Part shown: positions 1 through 5,567 of the stretch, in pieces
How positions within the stretch are numbered: position 1 is the stretch's first letter
How the letters are laid out: each line of letters starts with the position of its first letter
The notes under the pieces: model-generated
Databases searched by the model: none
Told to the model about the DNA's origin: nothing
Seen by the model: the letters and a program-made list of their open reading frames with translations, nothing else
Source of the DNA: Mariprofundaceae bacterium
Lineage (GTDB): Bacteria; Pseudomonadota; Zetaproteobacteria; Mariprofundales; Mariprofundaceae
Direction of reading: 5' to 3'
Assembly: GCA_027075825.1 (NCBI GenBank)
Contig: JALSZZ010000027.1
Span: 1 to 5,567, forward strand
Length of the DNA stretch: 5,567 nucleotides
Program-made: the position numbers and the translations under genes

Positions 1-2069
1 ACGGTCTGGAACACGGCAACATGCTGACCCTGACCATTCATGTTAAGGAAAACCCGCTGGTCGCCAGCTTTGATATTGAAGGCAACAGCGAAGTCACCGA
101 CAAGGATCTGAAAAAACGCCTGAAACTGAAAAAAGGCGAAGTATTCAGCGAATCACGACTGCGTATTGATATGAATACCATCCGCAGGCTTTATATCAGG
201 GATGGTTTTTACCAGCTGAGCATTACACCGCAAAAGAAACTGCTGGATGATGGCCGTCTGGCGCTGACGCTGAACATCGATGAAGGGAAGAAAACCCGTG
301 TTCAGCAAATTCGTTTTGTGGGCAACAAGGCGTACACCGATGAGCAGCTTCGGGCGCAGATTCATACCCGTGAAAGTGATTTCATGAGCTGGTTTTCAGA
401 TCGCGATATTGTCGATTCCAGGCGTTTCGGCAACGATATTCAGATTCTTACCCAGTATTATCAGGATCATGGCTATCTTGATGCCCGCGTGAATACAGCG
501 CAATTGTCGCTGGCACCTGGCAAGCAGGCATTTAACCTGACCTTCAATCTGCATGAAGGGCCGGTCTATACGGTTAATGCGGTTGATTTTCATGGCGATA
601 TTGTGCCCGATCGCAAAACGCTGGAAGCTGCTTTGAGCATTCACAAGGGTGAAACCTATTCGTTATCGCAACTGCGCGAAAGCATTCAGAAACTGACGGA
701 AACCGTGGGCAACGAGGGGTTTGCGTTTGCCACTGTCACGCCATTATTCCAGCGTAATCTGGAGGCCCGTGAAGTAGGGATTATCTTTGATATCCGCAAG
801 GGGCGCGAGGTATATATCCAGCGCATCGAAATCGAAGGCAACCAGAAAACCAATGATAATGTCATCCGCCGTGAAATGCGGCAGGATGAGGGTGCCCGCT
901 ATTCAGCCGAGCATATGCGCCTGAGCAAGGAACGTCTGGGGCGTTCACAGATCTTCAAGGATGTTCGCTTCTCCATGCCAGAAACCGATATTAACGACAA
1001 GGTGAACGTTAAAGTCAAGGTGGAAGAAGATCGTACCGGCTCGCTGATTGTGGGCGCGGGCTTTTCGCAACTGGAAAAAGTACTGGTACGACTCAAGGTC
1101 TCCGAAAAGAATTTTCTCGGCAAGGGGTATAATACCAGCCTGACCGCAGATGTGGGCGCAAAAACCCAGAATATTGATGCCAGCATCACCGACCCTTATT
1201 TTCTGAATAAGGATATTGCCGCCACCTTGCGCATTAACAAGACGCAAACCCAGTTGCAGGCCATCACCCAATACAAGCAGAATAATGCCGGTGGCGGTGT
1301 CAACTTCAGCTTTGCACTTTCAGAACATGCACGCTATGCCATCGGCTATGACTATTTGCGGGCGCATTTAAGCAATATCGCCAACACAGCATCGTTGATT
1401 CTGCAATCTCAGGCTGGCATCCAGACAACGGGCGAACTCACGCAATCGCTGACCTGGGATAGTCGCGACAGATTAGTGGGTACGACGCGAGGCTATTCGC
1501 ACAGTTTAAGTCTCGGCGTAGCGGGCGTTGGCGGTGCTAACCGTTTTGTGGAAGGTGCCTTGTCGCTGAGTGGTTATTTTCCGTTGAGTGATGATTTTAC
1601 GCTGCGCACCAAAATTGGCGGCAGGGTTATTTCAGGTTATACCGGCAAAACCGTGCCGATTTATCGCCGTTATTCCTTAGGCGGTGTGGGCAGTCTGCGT
1701 GGATTTGATTATTACGGCGTATCACTGCGCGATCCGGCAGCGCCGAACGATCCTGTTGGTGGCGACAAGCAGGCAACCGCATCGCTTGATCTGTTTTTCC
1801 CCATTCCTTACATGGAAACATCAGGCTTCAGAGGTGTGTTGTTTACCGATGCAGGCACCGTCTGGGGGACGGCAAAGACAACCGTTGGCGCGCTTAACAT
1901 CAATGTGGCAGAACCCTTCTCAACCGCCAAAATACGCACATCCTACGGTTTTGGCCTTGAATGGGCCTCTCCGGTTGGCCCGGTCACCCTGACATGGGGC
2001 AAGGCAGCCCGCACGCAGCCTGGCGATTTTACCCGTACCTTTGAGTTTGGCCTGGGTACAACCTATTAG
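1..2069 (+). CDS. bamA: Outer membrane protein assembly factor BamA (5' truncated by window edge)
   Basis: Omp85-family insertase that folds beta-barrel proteins into the outer membrane as the core of the BAM complex. The reading frame is open from base 3 (Gly-Leu-Glu-His-Gly-Asn) before the first ATG at 21, so that ATG is internal; about 80 N-terminal residues (signal peptide and most of POTRA1) should lie upstream, judged against E. coli BamA (810 aa). Numbering from the ATG at 21, POTRA2 starts near residue 12 (ASFDIEGN), POTRA3 near 92 (QQIRFVGNKAYT), POTRA4 near 180 and POTRA5 near 263 (RIEIEGN, then VIRREMRQDEGA). The barrel starts near 340 (GSLIVGAGFS). The loop-6 signature (V/I)RGF appears as LRGF at 559-562. 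The protein ends in an aromatic beta-signal, FEFGLGTTY. The barrel (about 343 residues) is shorter than the E. coli one, presumably through shorter loops. It runs convergently to the next gene. The identification is firm; a BamA paralogue cannot be fully excluded without the upstream context. Confidence 0.95.
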   Translation, partial: GLEHGNMLTLTIHVKENPLVASFDIEGNSEVTDKDLKKRLKLKKGEVFSESRLRIDMNTIRRLYIRDGFYQLSITPQKKLLDDGRLALTLNIDEGKKTRVQQIRFVGNKAYTDEQLRAQIHTRESDFMSWFSDRDIVDSRRFGNDIQILTQYYQDHGYLDARVNTAQLSLAPGKQAFNLTFNLHEGPVYTVNAVDFHGDIVPDRKTLEAALSIHKGETYSLSQLRESIQKLTETVGNEGFAFATVTPLFQRNLEAREVGIIFDIRKGREVYIQRIEIEGNQKTNDNVIRREMRQDEGARYSAEHMRLSKERLGRSQIFKDVRFSMPETDINDKVNVKVKVEEDRTGSLIVGAGFSQLEKVLVRLKVSEKNFLGKGYNTSLTADVGAKTQNIDASITDPYFLNKDIAATLRINKTQTQLQAITQYKQNNAGGGVNFSFALSEHARYAIGYDYLRAHLSNIANTASLILQSQAGIQTTGELTQSLTWDSRDRLVGTTRGYSHSLSLGVAGVGGANRFVEGALSLSGYFPLSDDFTLRTKIGGRVISGYTGKTVPIYRRYSLGGVGSLRGFDYYGVSLRDPAAPNDPVGGDKQATASLDLFFPIPYMETSGFRGVLFTDAGTVWGTAKTTVGALNINVAEPFSTAKIRTSYGFGLEWASPVGPVTLTWGKAARTQPGDFTRTFEFGLGTTY

Positions 2070-2109
2070 TGGGCACAACTTATTAGCATTAGTGGGTACA
2101 ACTTATTAG
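2053..2109. repeat. Decayed tandem repeat of the 3' end of bamA
   Basis: Three copies of a 17-base unit lie head to tail: TGGGTACAACCTATTAG (2053-2069, the last codons and stop of bamA), TGGGCACAACTTATTAG (2070-2086) and TGGGTACAACTTATTAG (2093-2109). A 6-base CATTAG sits between copies two and three. Copies two and three are also part of a 23-base tandem duplication with one mismatch (2065-2087 and 2088-2110). Only the first copy is coding. The TAG triplets of the three copies fall in three different reading frames. Replication slippage is the likely origin (inference). Confidence 0.85.
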
Positions 2110-2118
2110 CCGTCACCG

Positions 2119-2169
2119 TTCATCCTGCTTCCCTGTTACCCGGAGAGGAAAACAGAGAAGCAGGATGAA
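2119..2169. terminator. Long hairpin between convergent genes, possible bidirectional terminator
   Basis: Perfect 13-base inverted arms, TTCATCCTGCTTC (2119-2131) and GAAGCAGGATGAA (2157-2169), are extended inward past one C/A mismatch by five more pairs (CTGTT 2133-2137 with AACAG 2151-2155). The loop is 13 bases (2138-2150). It lies between the stop of bamA on the plus strand and the stop of the cyclic-nucleotide-binding gene on the minus strand, which is where a shared terminator belongs. Neither side carries a U-tract, so it is not a classic intrinsic terminator. It could instead act as an mRNA 3'-end stabilising stem or be one copy of a dispersed palindromic repeat. The structure is certain; the function is inferred. 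Confidence 0.55.
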
Positions 2170-2188
2170 TGTATAACGTATGGCTGTG

Positions 2189-2647
2189 TCAGGCGCGACC
2201 ACCGGAAATATAATGCTGCATCACCGTATAGTCGGCATTGATGCGGCGAATCATTGAGGCGGTGTTTTTAAGCACATAGGCGAATAGTGAAAATACCAGA
2301 TCCTGATTCTCGCGCATGATTTGTGCGTAACCGTTACGGGTTAACATATAGATTTCACAATCTGTTTCGGCTCGCACTGTGGCAGAAACCGGATCGCCGG
2401 TGAGAAAAGACATTTCTCCGAACAAGTTGGCCTCGCCTTCGGAGGCCAGTTTAACCCCGTTGCAATGAATGGAAATGCTTCCTGAGCGAACAAGGTATAG
2501 CGCCCCGCCGGGTTTACCCTGTTCCAGAATAACATCTCCTGCCTTGTATTGGCAGACATCTGTGACCTTGTTAATAAGGCGCGCATCCGCCGAGTCGATC
2601 TTTTCCTTAAAGACTTTTTCTTCCAGCCAGGCAATATCCAGACCCAT
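2189..2647 (-). CDS. Stand-alone cyclic nucleotide-binding domain protein (Crp/PKA-R fold, no DNA-binding domain)
   Basis: A 152-residue protein consisting almost only of a cNMP-binding beta-roll. Residues 37-60 (AGDVILEQG...LYLVRSGSISI) match the family's first half. Residues 76-93 form the phosphate-binding cassette (FGEMSFLTGDPVSATVRA), followed by long C-terminal helices (about 106-145). There is no helix-turn-helix, kinase, channel or cyclase domain, so any output would be through a partner protein. The cassette keeps the Gly-Glu pair, but the Arg that contacts the cyclic phosphate (Arg82 in E. coli CRP, in the Arg-Ser-Ala run) is Val87 here, so classic cAMP binding is doubtful. I place the start at the ATG at 2647, because AGGAGGG (2660-2654) sits 6 bases upstream; an in-frame ATG at 2671 would add eight residues and bury this site. 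It appears to be a single-gene unit. The specific function is unknown. Confidence 0.85.
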   Translation of the reverse strand: MGLDIAWLEEKVFKEKIDSADARLINKVTDVCQYKAGDVILEQGKPGGALYLVRSGSISIHCNGVKLASEGEANLFGEMSFLTGDPVSATVRAETDCEIYMLTRNGYAQIMRENQDLVFSLFAYVLKNTASMIRRINADYTVMQHYISGGRA

Positions 2648-2653
2648 TTCAAT

Positions 2654-2660
2654 CCCTCCT
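2654..2660 (-). promoter_or_regulatory. Ribosome binding site that sets the start of the cNMP-binding gene
   Basis: On the minus strand AGGAGGG is followed by a 6-base spacer (ATTGAA) and ATG at 2647. It is a near-perfect Shine-Dalgarno match at good spacing, so it favours this ATG over the in-frame ATG eight codons upstream. Confidence 0.8.
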
Positions 2661-2763
2661 GTTTCGGGCAAAATAACCAGCCCTCACAATCACTGTGCGA
2701 GCATCCTGTCGTCATCCGGGCGCAATGTAAACCGTGCGAAAACAAGGGCCGTGACCTGTATTA

Positions 2764-2790
2764 CAAAAACAGATAACGACGACATCTGTC
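2764..2790 (-). terminator. Possible intrinsic terminator after the L,D-transpeptidase-like gene
   Basis: Read on the minus strand, ACAGAT (2789-2784), a 9-base loop and ATCTGT (2774-2769) form a 6-bp stem, extendable by one G-U pair, running directly into TTTTT (2769-2765). It starts about 35 bases after the stop codon at 2824, a sensible place for the TSUP/YkuD transcript to end. The stem is short and AT-rich, so termination would be weak. A second small stem (GCTGG/CCAGC, 2798-2812) lies just before it and lacks a U-tract. The remainder of the gap 2648-2823 shows no gene. Confidence 0.35.
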
Positions 2791-2823
2791 ATCTTCGGCT
2801 GGTTATGCCAGCACAGGCAGTTG

Positions 2824-3282
2824 TTAACGAATATACACCAGTTCACCAATATGGCAGCGGTCGAACAAGGTGATGATATCCTGATTGGCCATGCGGATGC
2901 AGCCATGGGAAGCTGGCGTGCCCAGCAGGTCTTCGCGGTGCGTGCCGTGAATATAAATCATGCGCTGAAAGGTATCATGACAACCACGGCGGTTGATGCC
3001 CTGCTGATCACCGCTTAAGCGGATAATGCGCGTTAAAATCCAGTCGCGTTCATTATGTTGTGCAGGATCATAAAAGCCGACGGGTTTTCTGGCGATAAAT
3101 GCGGTCATGAGCGGCATGCCTGCGCCTGTCAGGGCAGCGATACGATGACGACCGGTGGGCGTTTGCCATGAGTCGCGTCGGTTGCCCGGGCCTTTTTTGG
3201 CGGTGGAAACCGGATAGCAATAACGCACACCGTTTTTTTGATGATGAATTAACAACTGTCGCTGGCAATCAATCTGTATCAT
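2824..3282 (-). CDS. Small L,D-transpeptidase catalytic domain (YkuD) protein without signal peptide
   Basis: A 152-residue YkuD-fold protein. YkuD enzymes use a catalytic Cys to cleave and cross-link meso-diaminopimelate-containing stem peptides of peptidoglycan, forming 3-3 links or attaching proteins. Visible motifs are YPVSTAKKGPG (23-33), TPTGRHRI (41-48), IHGT with His112, and SHGCIRM (125-131) with the predicted nucleophile Cys128 and Arg130; His-12 residues-Ser-His-Gly-Cys is the normal spacing. The domain is complete, but there is no signal peptide, lipobox or transmembrane helix, and there are five cysteines (6, 22, 101, 128, 143), so the protein may stay in the cytoplasm. I recall compact YkuD proteins with this extended RDWILTRIIRLSG region from other Pseudomonadota that also lack signals. 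The start ATG at 3282 overlaps the TSUP stop as ATGA. An upstream in-frame extension lies inside the TSUP gene and is not family-like. Domain call firm; substrate and location unknown. Confidence 0.88.
   Translation of the reverse strand: MIQIDCQRQLLIHHQKNGVRYCYPVSTAKKGPGNRRDSWQTPTGRHRIAALTGAGMPLMTAFIARKPVGFYDPAQHNERDWILTRIIRLSGDQQGINRRGCHDTFQRMIYIHGTHREDLLGTPASHGCIRMANQDIITLFDRCHIGELVYIR
3279..3282 (-). promoter_or_regulatory. ATGA stop/start overlap coupling the TSUP and YkuD genes
   Basis: On the minus strand the sequence ACATGATAC holds both the ATG of the YkuD gene (3282-3280) and the TGA of the permease gene (3281-3279). A partial Shine-Dalgarno (GGGA) lies a few bases upstream, inside the permease's final codons. 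This layout is typical of genes translated by re-initiating ribosomes. Confidence 0.8.
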
Positions 3283-4088
3283 GTCTGTCCCATCACTGCG
3301 GCAAGTCCCAGGGCGCTGGCCAGCAGGGCAAAAACCACCGCCAGTTTCCGGCGGAGCTGTTGCTCTGACCAGTGGCTGTGTAACTGAACGGCAAACACTG
3401 CGCCCTGACGGGCACCGACGGCAATGCCCAGCCAGATGCAGAGCAGCCATGGCAGCCACGTCTGCATATGCTGCCACCATTGATCATGCAGCAAGGCATT
3501 CAGTCCGCAGGCCATGCTCACCATGACAAAGCCGCAAAAGCCCGATGTGGCAACGGCAGCGCTTAACGGCAACAGGCGTCGCAACAGGGGCATCAGCATG
3601 GTGCCGCCACCAATCCCCAGCAGGCCGGACACATAGCCCACCAGCGGCGATGCCATCACAGGAGAGAAGGGTAGCGTTGGCGTGCGGGCGCGCCACAAAT
3701 CTGCCGCGATCCAGCCATCCAGCAGCATCAGCAGCAGTAATATCTGCCAGGCCATCAGATGAAAACTGTTCCACAGGCCCAGCGCTGCGCCCGCAATCAA
3801 CCATGGCAACATGGCTCTGGCATGGGCAACATTCACATGGCCCTGGTGCCAGTGCGCCAGCGATGCGTTGCCGCCTGTCAGTATAATGGCAATCATGCTG
3901 GCGGAAACGGCAATGCCGACCGACCATGGATGTTGTGCGTCGGCCAGCAATGGCAGCAGCAGTGTCAGCAACGGTGTGTAGATCAGGCCGCCGCCAACGC
4001 CTGCCAGTGCTGCCAGCGTGCCACCGGCATAACCGGCCAGCAGGCCACCGGACAGGCATGCGGCAAACGGCAATAGCTCAGCGCCCAT
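3279..4088 (-). CDS. TSUP-family (TauE/SafE-type) membrane permease
   Basis: A 269-residue, strongly hydrophobic protein with about eight predicted membrane segments in two halves. Each half carries the family's glycine-rich signature near its start: LAGVGGGLIYTPLL (28-41) and LLGIGGGTMLMPLL (156-169). This internal repeat is typical of the TauE/SafE/YfcA family, inner-membrane transporters linked to export or uptake of sulfite, sulfoacetate, thiosulfate and other organosulfur anions. The substrate cannot be read from the sequence, and no sulfur-metabolism gene is nearby. The ATG at 4088 is the only sensible start, because an in-frame TGA lies at 4103-4101; the upstream Shine-Dalgarno is weak. 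The stop TGA overlaps the ATG of the YkuD gene by 4 bp, suggesting translational coupling. It is divergent from sspA. CAG/CAT-rich runs near 3719-3737 on the plus strand are simply leucine codons of a membrane helix. Confidence 0.9.
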   Translation of the reverse strand: MGAELLPFAACLSGGLLAGYAGGTLAALAGVGGGLIYTPLLTLLLPLLADAQHPWSVGIAVSASMIAIILTGGNASLAHWHQGHVNVAHARAMLPWLIAGAALGLWNSFHLMAWQILLLLMLLDGWIAADLWRARTPTLPFSPVMASPLVGYVSGLLGIGGGTMLMPLLRRLLPLSAAVATSGFCGFVMVSMACGLNALLHDQWWQHMQTWLPWLLCIWLGIAVGARQGAVFAVQLHSHWSEQQLRRKLAVVFALLASALGLAAVMGQT

Positions 4089-4121
4089 CGTGTGATTTGG
4101 TCAAAGACATGAGCTGCATCC

Positions 4122-4149
4122 TTTTCATTTTATGGTGAATGCGTATGAT
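4122..4149 (+). promoter_or_regulatory. Candidate sigma-70 promoter for sspA-tgt
   Basis: TTTTCA (4122-4127, 4 of 6 to TTGACA) and TATGAT (4144-4149, 5 of 6 to TATAAT) are separated by 16 bases. They would start transcription near 4156, giving a leader of about 45 bases before the sspA ATG. On the opposite strand, TAAAAT (4132-4127, 5 of 6) overlaps this element and could be the -10 of the divergent TSUP gene, but no convincing -35 was seen for it. These are consensus matches by eye only. Confidence 0.4.
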
Positions 4150-4201
4150 GCCGCACTTTTTCCACCGCATTCTGCACAGGCACGGAGGCTGTTTACATAC
4201 C

Positions 4202-4798
4202 ATGGTTACCCTTTATTCCGATCCGAAATGTCCACATTCGCACCGCACGCGCATTGTGTTGGCGGAGAAAGACTTGCCTGTTGAGACCATTGAATATGAA
4301 GCGGATGAGATTCCCGAAGACTTCAGGCAAATCAACCCTTATGCAACACTGCCGACAGTGATCGACCGCGAAGTGGTGTTTTTTGAATCTGCTGTGATCA
4401 ATGAATATCTGGACGAGCGTTATCCACATCCGCCGCTGAAGCCAGGCTCACCGGCAACGCGGGCGCAGATGCGGCTGGCGGTTATGCGCATTGAGCAGGA
4501 ATTGTATCCGCTATATTTCAATCTGATCCGGGTGAAAAAGAAAACCGAACCATTGCGCAAGATTCGCAGTTATTTTGATATGCTGGATGCTTACCTGGCC
4601 AAACAGGAGTTCTTTATTGGCGAGCAATACACCCTGGCGGATGTCTCCATGGCACCCATTTTGTGGCGCATGAAGCCGAATAATGTTGATTTGTCAAAAT
4701 GGCGTTACCTGAATCGCTATGCCCACAGCCTGTTTGAACGTCCGGCGTTTGAACGCGCGCTGTCGGAATACGAGGAATTGCTGCACGATTCCTTCTGA
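4202..4798 (+). CDS. sspA: Stringent starvation protein A (GST-fold RNA polymerase-associated regulator)
   Basis: SspA binds RNA polymerase and, in enterobacteria, supports stationary-phase, acid-tolerance and virulence gene expression; it has a glutathione S-transferase fold but is not known as an active transferase. The 198-residue product has a thioredoxin-like N-terminal domain ([20 protein letters not shown] at 1-20), the cis-proline segment LPTVIDRE (50-57), an [12 protein letters not shown] helix (62-73) and the PHPPL surface motif (75-79), which matches the E. coli SspA pocket (Pro84-His85-Pro86) needed for function. The all-alpha C-terminal domain follows, with the [12 protein letters not shown] helix (145-156). 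I choose the ATG at 4202 because homologues begin with this MxTLYS strand. The frame is open back to an ATG at 4139, but those extra 21 residues (MRMMPHFF...) look non-conserved and overlap the candidate promoter. GGAGG (4184-4188) is 13 bases from the ATG, rather far. It lies 7 bp before tgt. Confidence 0.92.
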   Translation: MVTLYSDPKCPHSHRTRIVLAEKDLPVETIEYEADEIPEDFRQINPYATLPTVIDREVVFFESAVINEYLDERYPHPPLKPGSPATRAQMRLAVMRIEQELYPLYFNLIRVKKKTEPLRKIRSYFDMLDAYLAKQEFFIGEQYTLADVSMAPILWRMKPNNVDLSKWRYLNRYAHSLFERPAFERALSEYEELLHDSF

Positions 4799-4805
4799 GT
4801 TGATC

Positions 4806-5567
4806 GTGACGACACAGACTGCCGCCAGTTTTTCCGTGCTGGCAAAGGCAGCAGATTCCCATGCCCGGCGTGGTCGGCTGCGCTTGCCGCATGGCACGGT
4901 GGAAACGCCCGTGTTCATGCCGGTCGGCACGCAGGCCACGGTCAAGGCCATGACCCCGGCAGAGCTGGTTGATGATGTGAAAGCCGACATTATTCTCGGT
5001 AACACCTATCATTTGATGCTCAGGCCGGGAGCGGATGAAATAGCACAGCTTGGTGGTCTGCATCGTTTTATGGCCTGGGATCGTCCGATTCTGACGGATT
5101 CCGGCGGTTTTCAGGTGTGGTCGCTGGGTGATCTGCGCAAGATTGAGGAAAATGGCGTGCGTTTTCGCTCCCATATTGATGGCGCTTCATGGTTTCTCGG
5201 CCCCAGGGAAAGCATGGAAATCCAGCGCAAGCTGGGCAGTGATATTGTCATGGCCTTTGATGAATGCACGCCCTGGCCAGCCAGCAGGGAGCAGGCGGAA
5301 GCCTCGATGCGGATGTCCATGCGCTGGGCGGAAGACTGCCGTCGTTACTTGCCGCGCAACAGTCGTCAGGCATTGTTCGGCATTGTGCAAGGCGGCATGT
5401 ATGCGGATTTGCGTCTGCAAAGTCTGGCCATGATCCAGAACATGGACGTGGAAGGCATTGCTATTGGCGGGCTTTCCGTGGGGGAGCCCAAAGAAGAGAT
5501 GCTGGCCATGCTTGATGCACTGGCGCCGGCACTGGATCCGGCCCGGCCGCATTATGTCATGGGCGTG
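4806..5567 (+). CDS. tgt: Queuine tRNA-ribosyltransferase Tgt (3' truncated by window edge)
   Basis: Bacterial tRNA-guanine transglycosylase replaces guanine-34 of GUN anticodons (Asp, Asn, His, Tyr tRNAs) with preQ1 in the queuosine pathway, in the cytoplasm. The 254 visible codons (E. coli enzyme 375 aa) show [20 protein letters not shown] (20-39), VGTQATVK (40-47), ILGNTYHL (63-70), [14 protein letters not shown] (96-109) with the general acid/base Asp98 (Asp89 in E. coli), MAFDECTP (149-156) with the base-recognising Asp152, FGIVQGG (191-197) and IGGLSVGEP (220-228). The nucleophilic Asp, the tRNA-binding loop and the Cys/His zinc site lie beyond the right edge. I place the start at GTG 4806, preceded by GAG (4797-4799) as a weak ribosome site; TTG at 4800 is the alternative and would add two residues. 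It is probably cotranscribed with sspA. The frame is intact to the edge, so truncation is due only to the window. Confidence 0.95.
   Translation, partial: MTTQTAASFSVLAKAADSHARRGRLRLPHGTVETPVFMPVGTQATVKAMTPAELVDDVKADIILGNTYHLMLRPGADEIAQLGGLHRFMAWDRPILTDSGGFQVWSLGDLRKIEENGVRFRSHIDGASWFLGPRESMEIQRKLGSDIVMAFDECTPWPASREQAEASMRMSMRWAEDCRRYLPRNSRQALFGIVQGGMYADLRLQSLAMIQNMDVEGIAIGGLSVGEPKEEMLAMLDALAPALDPARPHYVMGV

Noticed and set aside
2685..2697. CACA-N5-TGTG inverted repeat upstream of the cNMP-binding gene, considered as a Crp-type operator
   Set aside because: Half-sites are only four bases and face the wrong way for TGTGA-N6-TCACA on the plus strand; such a match is expected by chance.
2469..2873. 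Plus-strand open frames over the start of the cNMP-binding gene and the following gap (2469-2873, 2549-2776)
   Set aside because: They are mostly antisense to the cNMP-binding gene, have no good ribosome site, and their products have no recognisable domain.
3283..3480. N-terminal extension of the YkuD protein to an ATG at 3480
   Set aside because: The extension lies wholly within the TSUP gene, and its product is Arg/Pro/Cys-rich and unlike YkuD proteins; the ATGA overlap at 3282 is the natural start.
3719..3737. CAG/CAT-rich run resembling a microsatellite
   Set aside because: It encodes the Leu/Met-rich membrane helix of the TSUP protein on the minus strand; no exact tandem repetition beyond a few triplets.
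3484..4059. Long open frames on both strands inside the TSUP gene (e.g. minus 3484-4059, plus 3545-3886)
   Set aside because: They overlap a clear TSUP membrane protein in other frames, have low-complexity Arg/Cys/Gln-rich products and show no recognisable domain.
4614..5174. Minus-strand open frame opposite sspA and tgt
   Set aside because: It lies antisense to two firmly identified genes and its product shows no family features.

Overview
This 5.6 kb window reads as an ordinary, densely coded stretch of chromosome from a Gram-negative member of the Pseudomonadota. It holds an outer-membrane BamA, an SspA of the proteobacterial type and a bacterial Tgt. Base composition looks moderate (roughly 50-55% GC by eye) and even across the genes, with no sign of a recently acquired island. 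The class is not certain. The proteins look gamma/beta-like, and a deeper branch such as the Zetaproteobacteria is possible, but this is an impression and not a database result.

Layout. (1) 1-2069, plus strand: the 3' nine-tenths of bamA, with the signal peptide and most of POTRA1 lying upstream of the window. (2) 2053-2169: a short convergent intergenic region containing a decayed tandem repeat of the last bases of bamA, then a long hairpin. (3) 2189-2647, minus strand: a small stand-alone cyclic-nucleotide-binding-domain protein. (4) 2648-2823: an intergenic gap with a possible minus-strand terminator. (5) 2824-4088, minus strand: a two-gene unit in which a TSUP (TauE/SafE-type) membrane permease overlaps by 4 bp a small YkuD-type L,D-transpeptidase-like protein. 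(6) 4089-4201: a divergent promoter region. (7) 4202-5567, plus strand: sspA and then tgt, 7 bp apart; tgt runs off the right edge.

Functional links. BamA folds outer-membrane proteins. The TSUP/YkuD pair is probably co-translated, but its shared role is unknown. SspA (an RNA-polymerase-associated GST-fold regulator) and Tgt (queuosine tRNA modification) probably share a transcript, linking a stress regulator and a translation-fidelity enzyme by position only. No tRNA, rRNA, CRISPR array, insertion sequence or phage gene was seen. I did not find a previously undescribed multi-gene system. The points most worth a second look are the triplicated bamA 3' end, the absence of skp/lpxD after bamA, the arginine-less cNMP cassette, and the TSUP-YkuD and sspA-tgt pairings.
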